52,779 bases of DNA, from positions 88,412 to 141,190 of the forward strand of contig CANQSF010000004.1 in assembly GCA_947626345.1 (NCBI GenBank), given 5' to 3'. A program made the position numbers and the translations under genes. The DNA is from an uncultured Oscillospiraceae bacterium (lineage in GTDB: Bacteria; Bacillota; Clostridia; Oscillospirales; Oscillospiraceae). Under the pieces are notes generated by a model. The model did not search any database. It worked only from the letters and a program-made list of their open reading frames with translations, and was not told where the DNA came from. Positions within the stretch are counted from its first letter, which is position 1, and every line of letters begins with the position of its first letter. Below are positions 7,831 to 16,785 of this stretch, piece by piece.

Positions 7831-8694
7831 TTATGTTTCCAACCGTTTGACCCAGTGGACCCTTCCCGGGACCGGCGGGTCCTCGTAAAACCGGGCGGTC
7901 CTGTCCCGGTCCGTGTCGTTCCACTTGTCGAAGCCCAGCGGGGCGATGTGGGGCCCGTAGGTACAGTCCTGGAAAAGGCACAGCCCGTAGTCCCGCCAGG
8001 GCCGGGCCAGCCAGATGGAGCCGTCGGCCACCCCGGGAGCGGCGGTGAAGCGGCAGGCGCGGAAGGTGAAGCCCTCAGTCTGCTCCAGGGCGTGGGCGGG
8101 GGCGGCGGCGTAGCCGGAGCCCCGGACGTCGGGCAGGGAGCGGATCTCGCAGTTTTCAAACAGCGCCTGCCCGCAGCCGAAGATAAAGTCCACCGTCCCC
8201 TCCACGAGGCAGTCCGTAAAGCGCTGGCGGCAGGATATGTCCCGGCGCAGCGGGTCCGGCAGAAAGCCGTCGTAGCGGGCGATCAGGTCCCGGGGCAGGG
8301 GACCCAGAAACAGGGTGTCCTGGGTGGAGGCGAGGCGGCAGCGCTCCATGGCGAACCGGTCGGCGTACACGGTCAGGGCCACCTCCTGGCCCTTCACCTC
8401 CGGGTGGAGGGCGTCGTTGACCACCGCCAGGTCCCGCATGGTCACGCCGTCGGCGCACACCGCCAGCGTCCAGGTGCGGAAGGTGTTGTATTCCACGCCG
8501 GCGCTGTCCCTCTTTTGGGCGAAATCGTCCCAGATGATCCGGGTGCGGTCCATCCCCGCCCCCTGGATGGTCAGATCGGGGGTAAATATGGACGATTTGA
8601 CGCGGTAGTCCCCCGGGGCCAGCTGGATCAGATCGCCCGGGCGGGCGTCGTCCCACGCCCGCTGCAGGTCGTCTTGGGGGTGTAAAAGTAACAA
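7831..8694 (-). CDS. Cytoplasmic pectinesterase (CE8), 287 aa
   Basis: Removes methyl esters from galacturonan. CE8 motifs are in order: GQEVAL (102-107), QDTLFLG (125-131, catalytic Asp126), DFIFGCG (169-175, catalytic Asp169), and WLARPWR (229-234) carrying the substrate-binding Arg. The protein starts almost at the catalytic beta-helix and has no signal peptide, unlike most secreted pectinesterases, so it should act on imported oligosaccharides. The first usable start is a TTG at 8694, with GAAAGGG about nine bases upstream and an in-frame stop just before it. It is divergent from the importer operon across a 226-base control region. Confidence 0.9.
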   Translation of the reverse strand: MLLLHPQDDLQRAWDDARPGDLIQLAPGDYRVKSSIFTPDLTIQGAGMDRTRIIWDDFAQKRDSAGVEYNTFRTWTLAVCADGVTMRDLAVVNDALHPEVKGQEVALTVYADRFAMERCRLASTQDTLFLGPLPRDLIARYDGFLPDPLRRDISCRQRFTDCLVEGTVDFIFGCGQALFENCEIRSLPDVRGSGYAAAPAHALEQTEGFTFRACRFTAAPGVADGSIWLARPWRDYGLCLFQDCTYGPHIAPLGFDKWNDTDRDRTARFYEDPPVPGRVHWVKRLET

Positions 8695-8745
8695 AACGTG
8701 TCACCCTTTCCATGAATTCGTGATTTTGGGTCCGTCCAGTTGTGA

Positions 8746-8751
8746 ATTATA
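8746..8751 (-). promoter_or_regulatory. Probable -10 box of the pectinesterase gene
   Basis: A perfect minus-strand TATAAT about 50 bases upstream of the TTG start. The -35 region at the right distance (TATTCA, 8769-8774) is poor, which would fit an activated promoter. Confidence 0.45.
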
Positions 8752-8825
8752 CACTATTTTCCCCCTCTTGAATAGGCAAAATGGAGAAAAAATCGGCGGA
8801 GGCAATTTTATACATAAATAAGGAC

Positions 8826-8864
8826 GTTTTATCCATATACAGAAAACCGCGGTTCCTGTATAAT
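8826..8864 (+). promoter_or_regulatory. Importer-operon promoter with overlapping operator-like sequences
   Basis: A perfect TATAAT (8859-8864) is preceded at 17 bases by TATACA (8836-8841), a weak -35. Inverted arms TATACAG (8836-8842) and CTGTATA (8856-8862) flank AACCGCGGTT (8845-8854), so a dyad covers both promoter boxes. GTTTTATCCATATACAGA (8826-8843) closely matches a sequence at 20990-21005 in the other divergent control region of this locus. Confidence 0.55.
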
Positions 8865-8920
8865 GACCAATATAAATCCGGTTCTTTGCCCAATATATTG
8901 TACATATATACGAGGTTTTT

Positions 8921-9502
8921 ATGGGAAAGCGGCGCACATTCGGCCAATACAGGCGGATCGATCTGGCGCTGTTCGCGCTGCTGGTGGCGGTGTGCGAGTA
9001 CGTGATCGTCCATGCCGCCAACTGGTGGTTCCCCCAGCAGCCGTTCATGGTGTCGCTGGCGGCGCCGCTGACGGCGATCGTGTATATGCGCTGGGGCTGG
9101 TGGGGCGCCATCCACGCGGTGGAGGCCGGCGCGGTGTACTGCCTGTTCTCCGGGGCCACCGGGGAGCAATACATTATATATTGCGCGGGCAACTTGCTCT
9201 CGCTGCCGGCGGTGTTCCTGCTGAAAAAGGCCGGCAAGGAAAAGATGCGGGCGGGGCTGTGCGGACTGGGGTTCGCCGCGCTGGTGCTTTTCCTGATGCA
9301 GGCGGGAAGGGCGCTGACGGCGCTGGCGCTGGGCGCGGCTCCGGCGGTGCTGCCGCGGTTTTTCACCACGGACAGCCTTTCCTACATTTTTACTCTTGTG
9401 ATCATCTGGATAGCGCAAAAGCTGGACGGAATCTATGAGGATCAAAAACACTATCTTCTGCGGACCCAATCGCAGGAGGAAGAAAAAGGAGGTCAACTAT
9501 GA
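8921..9502 (+). CDS. Six-TM membrane protein opening the importer operon, 193 aa
   Basis: Not recognised. Hydrophobic segments fall at about 14-31, 41-57, 60-77, 85-101, 109-128 and 152-167, followed by a short charged tail. The conserved-looking part is MRWGWWGAIHAVEAGAVYCL in the third segment. The overall size and six segments are compatible with an ECF-type S component or a regulatory membrane protein, but no vitamin-binding motif was identified. GAGG lies five bases upstream of the ATG. The stop overlaps the first permease by four bases (ATGA) and the permease's AGGAGG lies within this gene, so expression is tightly coupled to the sugar importer. Role unknown; partnership with the importer is inferred. 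Confidence 0.55.
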   Translation: MGKRRTFGQYRRIDLALFALLVAVCEYVIVHAANWWFPQQPFMVSLAAPLTAIVYMRWGWWGAIHAVEAGAVYCLFSGATGEQYIIYCAGNLLSLPAVFLLKKAGKEKMRAGLCGLGFAALVLFLMQAGRALTALALGAAPAVLPRFFTTDSLSYIFTLVIIWIAQKLDGIYEDQKHYLLRTQSQEEEKGGQL

Positions 9503-10554
9503 GAGTAGGGGCAGCGGATTTTCTCGAATTCGATAAAGCCAAAGGCGTCTATCGAGTGAGTCCGGAGCAAGCTGTTCGGGATGACGTAGAGAAGCACTAC
9601 TGGCTTCACGTCGGCCGCACGATCCTGAAGGATTGGCGGCTGTACGTCATGCTGATCCCCATGCTGCTGGTCTTCCTCTTCTGGCGCTATTTCCCCATGT
9701 ATGAGTTGCTGGGCTGCTTCAAGGTCTCGGACAACGTCCTGCCGGTGTCGAAGCAGCTGTTCTCCGGCTTCTCTTACTTCAAGCGCCTGCTGTTAGCCGG
9801 GGACGGCCTTTCCACGGAATTCTGGAGAGCGCTGAGGAACACCTTTATCCTCAGCTTCTACGGCCTGTGCTTCGGGTTCCCGATCCCGATCATCCTGGCC
9901 CTGTTCTTCAATGAGATCCGGTCCAATATCGCCCGCAGCGTTTATCAGGTGCTCACCTACCTGCCGAAGTTCATGTCTACCGTCGTCATGACTTCTCTGG
10001 TGACCATGCTGGTGAAGCAGGGCTCTCTCACCAGCGGGATGGGCATCGTCAGCCAGTTCCTGTCCAATGTGGGCCTGATCAGCGCGGAGACGGCCAACGC
10101 GGGTCTGTTGAACAATCCGTCCTTCTTCAGATCCATCTACCAGATCAGCGGTATCTGGGAGGGCGCCGGCTACGACAGCATCGTCTTCTTCGCGGCGATC
10201 ATCGCCATCTCGCCTACCAGCTATGAGGCGGCGCAGATCGACGGCGCCAACAAGATGGCCCAGATGCGCTACGTGGTCCTGCCCAGCATCCTGTCCACCA
10301 TCGTCATCATGCTCATCACCCGGATCGGCACGCTGCTGAACATCGGGTATGAGAAGGTGCTGCTGCTGTATAACCCCAACACCTATGTCACCGCCGACGT
10401 GGTCTCCACCTTCGCCAACCGAAACGGCATGGGCACCGGCGCAGGTACGGGCATCGCAGCCGCGGCGGAGATGATGAACAACGTCATCGGCATGCTGCTG
10501 GTCATCGGCGCCAACACCATCGCCCGCAAGGCGTCGGATACGTCGCTGTACTGA
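9499..10554 (+). CDS. Carbohydrate ABC transporter permease, LplB/YteP type, 351 aa
   Basis: First inner-membrane permease of a CUT1 sugar importer. The ATP-coupling EAA loop is clear (EAAQIDGANKMAQMRYVVLP) and about six hydrophobic helices are visible, starting with LYVMLIPMLLVFLFW at about residue 50. The family resembles LplB/YteP, which import (rhamno)galacturonan oligosaccharides in Bacillus. Compared with usual LplB proteins it carries about 45 extra N-terminal residues before the first helix. AGGAGG precedes the ATG, and translation is probably coupled to the gene before. It pairs with the next permease 13 bases downstream. Confidence 0.9.
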   Translation: MRVGAADFLEFDKAKGVYRVSPEQAVRDDVEKHYWLHVGRTILKDWRLYVMLIPMLLVFLFWRYFPMYELLGCFKVSDNVLPVSKQLFSGFSYFKRLLLAGDGLSTEFWRALRNTFILSFYGLCFGFPIPIILALFFNEIRSNIARSVYQVLTYLPKFMSTVVMTSLVTMLVKQGSLTSGMGIVSQFLSNVGLISAETANAGLLNNPSFFRSIYQISGIWEGAGYDSIVFFAAIIAISPTSYEAAQIDGANKMAQMRYVVLPSILSTIVIMLITRIGTLLNIGYEKVLLLYNPNTYVTADVVSTFANRNGMGTGAGTGIAAAAEMMNNVIGMLLVIGANTIARKASDTSLY

Positions 10555-10567
10555 CAGGAGGTCCGCC

Positions 10568-11458
10568 ATGAAAAGAAAACTTGAGATCTCCGAGCTGATC
10601 TTTAAGATCATCAGCTACACGCTGCTGACGGTGTTCGCGCTGTGCTGCCTGTATCCGTTCGTGTACGCGGTGAGCGCCTCCATCAGCGGCCGGCAGGCCG
10701 TGGAGTACGGCTCCGTGGTGCTGTTCCCCAAGGACATCCAGTTCGAGGCTTTTGCCAAGATGTTCGGCGACAACATGTTCTGGAACGCCTACTCCAACAC
10801 CCTGTTCATCACCCTGTACGGCACGCTGTGGGCCATGCTGACCTCCATCCTGGGCGCCTACGCGCTGAGCAAGAAGAGGCTTCTGTTCCGGAAGTTCTTC
10901 AACTTCTTCCTGGTGTTCACCATGTGGTTCTCCGCCGGCATCGTGCCCCAGTACCTGAACTACTTGGATACCCAGAAGGTGTTCAACGCCATGGGCATCA
11001 TGGACGACAAGTGGCTGGTGGTCATCGCCATGGGCATGGCGGCCATGAACATCATCCTGCTGCGCAACGCCTTCGAGGGCGTGCCCTCCGAGATCGAGGA
11101 GGCCGCCATCGTGGACGGCGCCAGCGAGTTCCAGGTGCTGAGCAAGGTCTACATCCCCATGAGCAAATCCACCATCGCGACGGTGGCGCTGTTCTTCGCC
11201 ATCTCCCGCTGGAACGGCTACTTCTGGGCACGGCAGATGATCTCCAACTCCAACGAGCATCCTCTGCAGGTGTTCATCCGGCTGCGATTGGAGGAATACA
11301 CCGACCCGGAGGCCATGTCGGGATGGAACGAGGCCTTCGCGTCGGACTCCGTCATCTACGCGCTCATCGTCTGCTCCATCGTTCCCATCCTCATCATCTA
11401 CCCCTTCATCCAGAAGTATTTCGCCAAGGGCGTGAATATGGGCGGCGTGAAGGAGTGA
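10568..11458 (+). CDS. Carbohydrate ABC transporter permease, LplC/YtcP type, 296 aa
   Basis: Second permease of the CUT1 importer. The N-terminus has a helix after ELIFKIISYTLLTVFALCCL, and the EAA loop reads EAAIVDGASEFQVLSKVYIP, the usual contact site for the ATPase. Length and the ending KYFAKGVNMGGVKE are typical of LplC/YtcP proteins. ACAGGAGG precedes the ATG. It forms a heterodimer with the upstream permease by family precedent. The binding protein follows after a 76-base gap containing AGGAGG. Confidence 0.92.
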   Translation: MKRKLEISELIFKIISYTLLTVFALCCLYPFVYAVSASISGRQAVEYGSVVLFPKDIQFEAFAKMFGDNMFWNAYSNTLFITLYGTLWAMLTSILGAYALSKKRLLFRKFFNFFLVFTMWFSAGIVPQYLNYLDTQKVFNAMGIMDDKWLVVIAMGMAAMNIILLRNAFEGVPSEIEEAAIVDGASEFQVLSKVYIPMSKSTIATVALFFAISRWNGYFWARQMISNSNEHPLQVFIRLRLEEYTDPEAMSGWNEAFASDSVIYALIVCSIVPILIIYPFIQKYFAKGVNMGGVKE

Positions 11459-11534
11459 TCGGGATCCCGTCACCGCGCGCTTTCCGGGCCTGTCCCGGTT
11501 CGATACTTGGAAAACAAATATTATTAGGAGGATA

Positions 11535-13724
11535 ATGAAAAACATGAAGAAGGTACTTTCTGTACTGCTGCTCGTGGCGATGGTCGTCTCTCTGATGGCC
11601 GGCTGCGGCCCGAGCATCGAGGTCCAGGGCACCGCCACCAACCCGCCCGCCGCTGAGGGCGGCGCCAGCGAGCCTGCTGCCGACGGCGGCGCCAGCGAGC
11701 CCGCGGCCGACGAGGGCGGCGCTGAGGCCGCTCGCGCTGCGCTCACCTTCGCGCCCGGCACCGTGCTGCGTATGGCCACCGGCTACAACAGCACCAAGAC
11801 CGGCCTGTTCTTCGACGCCGAGACCGCCGGCAGCGGCATCACCCTGGCCGACGGCAAGACCTACAATGCCGGCGACCTGAAGCCCACCTGGGTGGCCGTC
11901 GAGGAGAAGCTGGGCATGGTGTTCGAGGACAAGTATCAGGGCAACTCCGCCAGCAACGAGTTCGATTACTGGAAAGAGCGTCTGAACGAGGTCGATATGG
12001 TCAGCGGCACCGCCGCCAAGCTGAATGAGAACGGCGTGGCCGGCAGCATGGTCAACATCGCCGAGTACCTGGATCAGATGCCCAACTTCAAGGCCTATCT
12101 GGAGGCCAACCCCATCGTCCGGCTGTCCATCGTGGGCGACACCGCCACCGGCGCCATCTACTTCAGCCCCTACTTCGACGGCGTCAACGACATCGAGCGT
12201 ATGCCCCTGATGCGTACCGACTGGGTGGAGAAGCTGCTCAACGGCGAGGGTGAGTTCACCGCCGAGGCCAGCAACACCGTGGCCGCTCCCGTGTATCAGC
12301 CCTACATGCCCACCGAGGGCAGCGTGACCGTGGACGTGGTGACCCCCGACGGCACCGCTGTCGAGCAGGTGACCAAGAACTACGACGCCGCCGGCAACAT
12401 CATCGCCAACATGAACGAGGCGGGCCTGATGGACGGCGTGACCGCTGTCAACATGCTCCGCGCCTATATCGACCAGGCCTATGACGGCTACTACGGCGAG
12501 AAGCGCGCCGACCTGTTCATCGGCCAGAACGCCGCCTGGGACGCCGACGAGCTGGTGGCTCTGCTCCGCTGCGTCGTCGCCAACCCCCAGACCCTCAACG
12601 GCACCGACTCTGTCCAGGGCCTGTTCTCCCGTGAGGACAACAACAACCAGCGCCGCGTGGATATGTTCCGCTTCGCCGGCACCCTGTTCGGCGTCCGCGG
12701 CCTGGAGTCCCGTCAGGATTACCTGTACGTGGGCGCTGACGGCGCTATGCACGACGCCCGTCAGGAGGCCGAGACCTACGAGGCCCTGGAGCGCATGCAC
12801 GCCATGGCCGAGGAGGGCCTGCTGAGCAAGTCCTTCATGGATATGTCCGAGGAGAACTCCGGCACCATGCTGGAGAACGACCTGGGCTTCATGCACTACG
12901 ACTACAACCAGACCCAGACCATCCTCAACGAGACCAAGCTGCAGGCCGACCAGGGCGAGAAGTACATGGCGGTCATGGTCCCCGTGGCCCGTTGGGATGA
13001 CGGCACCGGCGAGCAGTACTTCCGCTTCACCGAGTCCTGGCGCAGCGTGAAGACCGACGGCTGGGGCATCTCCGTGGCCGGCGTGGGCGACGACACCGAC
13101 AAGCTGAACGCCGCTCTGAGCCTGATCGATTACGCTTACTCCCCCGAGGGCCAGATCCTGATGAGCTACGGCCCCGACGCCTTCATCAAGGAGGGCGAGA
13201 CCTTCAACTTCAACGGCGAGCAGATGCCCGTGATCGCCGACGCCACTTATGAGGAGCTGTGGAGCCTGGCCAGCGGCAACTACACCAACTACGCCCGTTA
13301 CTATCTGGGTTCCACTCTGTCCTTCGTGAAGAGCCAGGCCTTCGAGTATCAGTGCACCCATGAGGTCGGCCGTGAAGGCGCCGCCAAGATCTCCAACGCC
13401 ATCGCCCTGGGCACCATCAAGCACCCCGAGCTGGCCGTTGCCGAGAACAGCTGGTACACCTCCGTGCCCACCGTGCTGCCCACCACCAAGCAGGAGAACG
13501 ACTCCATCTCCGGCTACACCGATCTGACCAACAAGTTCAACCAGAACAAGGACGGCGAGAACATCCTCATCAACCAGATCGTCAGCGGCTACACCGACGC
13601 CAACATGACCGACGCCGCCTCCTCTGCCGATTACGTCGCCAACAGCTGGAGCGGCCGGCAGTATCTGCAGCTGAAGCAGGACGCCTGGGTCCGCGCTCTG
13701 GACTACTACAACACCCTGGGCTGA
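11535..13724 (+). CDS. Large extracellular solute-binding lipoprotein (LplA/YtcQ-like), 729 aa
   Basis: Substrate-binding lipoprotein of the importer. The signal peptide ends at lipobox LMAGC (Cys24). An Ala/Gly/Glu/Pro linker at about 38-62 contains two copies of GGASEPAAD, a short in-frame duplication. The mature part is much larger than standard maltose-binding-type proteins (about 400-550 residues), as in families that bind long oligosaccharides. AGGAGG lies four bases before the ATG. Codon choice is strongly biased and uniform, suggesting high expression. Pectin or rhamnogalacturonan oligosaccharides are the likely ligand from context; sequence alone does not fix the ligand. Confidence 0.88.
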   Translation: MKNMKKVLSVLLLVAMVVSLMAGCGPSIEVQGTATNPPAAEGGASEPAADGGASEPAADEGGAEAARAALTFAPGTVLRMATGYNSTKTGLFFDAETAGSGITLADGKTYNAGDLKPTWVAVEEKLGMVFEDKYQGNSASNEFDYWKERLNEVDMVSGTAAKLNENGVAGSMVNIAEYLDQMPNFKAYLEANPIVRLSIVGDTATGAIYFSPYFDGVNDIERMPLMRTDWVEKLLNGEGEFTAEASNTVAAPVYQPYMPTEGSVTVDVVTPDGTAVEQVTKNYDAAGNIIANMNEAGLMDGVTAVNMLRAYIDQAYDGYYGEKRADLFIGQNAAWDADELVALLRCVVANPQTLNGTDSVQGLFSREDNNNQRRVDMFRFAGTLFGVRGLESRQDYLYVGADGAMHDARQEAETYEALERMHAMAEEGLLSKSFMDMSEENSGTMLENDLGFMHYDYNQTQTILNETKLQADQGEKYMAVMVPVARWDDGTGEQYFRFTESWRSVKTDGWGISVAGVGDDTDKLNAALSLIDYAYSPEGQILMSYGPDAFIKEGETFNFNGEQMPVIADATYEELWSLASGNYTNYARYYLGSTLSFVKSQAFEYQCTHEVGREGAAKISNAIALGTIKHPELAVAENSWYTSVPTVLPTTKQENDSISGYTDLTNKFNQNKDGENILINQIVSGYTDANMTDAASSADYVANSWSGRQYLQLKQDAWVRALDYYNTLG

Positions 13725-13776
13725 TCGCCGCCTGAGAGGGCGCCGGTCCCCATAGACCAACGCAAAGACGGATCGA

Positions 13777-13851
13777 GGCGGGAGCGGATCCCTCCGCTGC
13801 CCCGCCCATCACAAGACTCTGCCTCACCGGGGAGCTCCGCTCCCCGGTGAG
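13777..13851 (+). repeat. Two intercistronic hairpins after the binding-protein gene
   Basis: First hairpin at 13777-13806: AGCGGA/TCCGCT topped by TCCC and extended by GGCGGG/CCCGCC around a two-base bulge. Second at 13823-13851: a 12-base-pair stem (CTCACCGGGGAG and its complement) with loop CTCCG. No T-tract follows, so these look like mRNA-stabilising or differential-expression elements rather than terminators. Confidence 0.6.
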
Positions 13852-13882
13852 AGGGAGAGATCTCCCTCGGGAGGAGGCTATC

Positions 13883-14470
13883 ATGTACAAAAAACAGATG
13901 ACCATGCAGAGGGTCCTTTGCCTGGCGGCTATCTTTGTGAGCGCGGCGGTCTTCCTCTATGCGCTCGGGATCATGACCGATCTGTATGATAGCTTGTACA
14001 GTACGATGAGGAACCCCAACGACCTGTTTCAGACAGACGTGCCCGGCTCCATCGTCTATTACAATATGCAGGAGTTCAACCGGGTCTTCCTGGTGTACAG
14101 CATCGGGCTGATCCTGCTGGCGCTGCTCCTGTTCGTCACCAACACCCACACCCGCCGGCGTTACTATATCGCCAACTACATCTCCACCATCGCCTACGCG
14201 GTGGGAGGCGTTGCGATCTCGATCTTCGGGCACGTCTACATCGAGATCTTCAAGGGCCAGTTCCTGCAGGTGGATTTCGCCGCCCTGAAGGAGCACGCGG
14301 ATATGTGGGGCACCCTGTATACCGAGTCCACCTTCTGGTTCGACCTGCACTACGCCGTGTTCGCCCTTGTGCTGGTGGTGAGCGTCCTGCTGGTGGCCAA
14401 CATGATCTGGAAGGTGAGCCTGATGAAGCAAGAGGCGAAGCTTGTGGAAGAGGGGAGGGCTGCGGCATGA
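13883..14470 (+). CDS. Four-TM membrane protein in importer operon, 195 aa
   Basis: Not recognised. Hydrophobic segments lie at about 11-31, 67-86, 96-118 and 154-176, with two outward-facing loops of about 35 residues (32-66 and 119-153) and a basic/acidic cytoplasmic tail. The last helix is preceded by TESTFWFDLHYAVF, a layout echoed by the protein at 16056. The ATG at 13883 is chosen because GAGGAGG sits five bases upstream. Its stop overlaps the next gene by four bases (ATGA). Placement between the binding protein and the ATPase implies an importer accessory role, which is inference; no enzymatic motif is visible. Confidence 0.6.
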   Translation: MYKKQMTMQRVLCLAAIFVSAAVFLYALGIMTDLYDSLYSTMRNPNDLFQTDVPGSIVYYNMQEFNRVFLVYSIGLILLALLLFVTNTHTRRRYYIANYISTIAYAVGGVAISIFGHVYIEIFKGQFLQVDFAALKEHADMWGTLYTESTFWFDLHYAVFALVLVVSVLLVANMIWKVSLMKQEAKLVEEGRAAA

Positions 14471-14964
14471 CGGCGGAAGAACGTACGATAAAAAGAGACC
14501 GGATGCGGTTCATCAAGAACTCTCTGGCGGCCAACCTGGCGCTGCTGGGCATCCTGTTCGACGTGCTGTATTTCGTGAAGATCTACCAGTCCGACGTGGG
14601 CACCTACTACTACACCATCCTCATCGGCGCGTCCATCGTCTACAACCTGATCTTCCTGCTGGCGGTGTTCCTGGCGTCTGAGGGCGTGAAGAACTACAAG
14701 AGCGGCTACACCTGGCTGCTGGCGGCCATCGGCCTGGGGCAGATCGTGAGGATCTTCATCATCCCCATGGGCGCCCATACGGCCACGACCCTGGTCAACG
14801 GCGAGAACGTGTCCGTGATGAGCGCCGGGACCTTCACCTATGTGGTGGTGCTGCTGGCGGCGTCGGCGGTGTGCCTGCTGGCGTCGGCCGCGGTGAACTT
14901 CATCCGCTGCCGGGAGCTGGCCGAGCACATGAAGACCCTTCCCCCACCCAGCACCGGTACATAA
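14467..14964 (+). CDS. Four-TM membrane protein in importer operon, 165 aa
   Basis: Not recognised. Four hydrophobic segments at about 18-38, 46-70, 81-101 and 122-145 follow a charged N-terminus (MTAEERTIKRDRMRFIK). The loop between the last two helices is polar (GAHTATTLVNGENVSV). The start was chosen from the ATGA overlap with the upstream gene, so these two are probably translated as a coupled pair and may form a complex. It is 12 bases before the ATPase gene, whose SD merges with this gene's stop codon (TAAGGAGG). Function unknown; context points to the sugar importer. Confidence 0.6.
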   Translation: MTAEERTIKRDRMRFIKNSLAANLALLGILFDVLYFVKIYQSDVGTYYYTILIGASIVYNLIFLLAVFLASEGVKNYKSGYTWLLAAIGLGQIVRIFIIPMGAHTATTLVNGENVSVMSAGTFTYVVVLLAASAVCLLASAAVNFIRCRELAEHMKTLPPPSTGT

Positions 14965-14976
14965 GGAGGCAAAGAC

Positions 14977-16053
<1,077 letters not shown>

Positions 16054-16055
16054 GC

Positions 16056-16649
16056 ATGGCGAACAATACTGAAGAGAAAAAGAGCTTCGGCGCTCGCTTC
16101 GCAGCCAGGCTGAAGGAAGGCTGGCGGAAATTCCTGGTCGCCATCAAGCGCCGTCCTCAGATGATCCCCCTGGTGGCGCTGGTGATCACCTTCCTGGTGT
16201 ACTCCCTGAACCTGATGCACATCTCCGACACCACCGCCAAGATCCAGGGAAGCGGCATGGGCCTGGCCGGCTTCGCCACCATGCTGTTCTCCATCCTGAG
16301 CATGGTCTGCTGCATGAACGCCTTCCCCTACAGGAAGAAGACCAACATCCCCATGCTGGTGCTGATGTTCATCATGGTGGGCGTGATCATCTTCGCGGAC
16401 GTGTACTATATCAACTGCATCTACGCGGCCATCAGCCGGCCGGACAACCCCATCGTGGTCACCCAGTCCACCGCATATATCGCCTATGCCGAGTGGTATA
16501 TCCGCATCCACATCTGGATGCTGGCCATCTCCATGGCGCTGGTGGTGCTGCTGCCGGTGTACTCCAAGCTGATCCGCAAGATCAAGACCTCGGTGGACGT
16601 GCAGGACAACGGCTCCCTGGAGACCATCGACATCTCCGGCGAGAACTGA
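16056..16649 (+). CDS. Four-TM membrane protein in importer operon, 197 aa
   Basis: Not recognised. A basic N-terminus (about 35 residues, rich in Lys/Arg) precedes hydrophobic segments at about 36-55, 67-89, 98-121 and 150-170; the third loop is outward-facing and the tail is acidic. The order helix, helix, helix, long loop, helix resembles the protein at 13883, so distant homology is possible. The ATG at 16056 has GGAAGG ten bases upstream; a GTG at 16050 overlapping the ATPase stop is an alternative. It directly follows the ATPase gene. Function unknown, inferred to assist the importer. Confidence 0.58.
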   Translation: MANNTEEKKSFGARFAARLKEGWRKFLVAIKRRPQMIPLVALVITFLVYSLNLMHISDTTAKIQGSGMGLAGFATMLFSILSMVCCMNAFPYRKKTNIPMLVLMFIMVGVIIFADVYYINCIYAAISRPDNPIVVTQSTAYIAYAEWYIRIHIWMLAISMALVVLLPVYSKLIRKIKTSVDVQDNGSLETIDISGEN

Positions 16650-16726
16650 CGCCGGCCTTGTCCGGATGGGCCCGGCGGCGACCGCCGGACAGCCCGCTTT
16701 TCCGTAAAATGCCCCCCAAATGGCAG

Positions 16727-16770
16727 AACAGACGCCGGGAGGCTCGGATCGCTGAGCCTCCCGGTCTGTT
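16727..16770 (+). repeat. Long intercistronic hairpin before the 211-aa membrane protein gene
   Basis: AACAGA/TCTGTT (outer) and an 11-base-pair CCGGGAGGCTC/GAGCCTCCCGG (inner), separated by a two-base bulge, around the loop GGATCGCT. It stands 15 bases before the ATG at 16786 and has no T-tract, so it could shield the message or limit translation of the next gene. A smaller hairpin (CCGGCGG, CGA, CCGCCGG) lies upstream near 16672. Confidence 0.55.
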
Positions 16771-16785
16771 GGAGTTGGAGAACCT

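Noticed and set aside
8695..8920. A riboswitch or leader peptide between pectinesterase and importer operon
   Set aside because: No conserved riboswitch core or short ORF with an SD was seen; the region is explained by two promoters and operator-like repeats.
8701..9496. Minus-strand frames in the 8695-8920 intergenic region continuing into the first importer gene
   Set aside because: They have no SD, run across promoter elements and mirror the plus-strand membrane protein.
11406..13760. A 784-codon minus-strand open frame opposite the binding protein gene
   Set aside because: Mirror of the biased codon use of the lipoprotein gene; no SD and no domains.
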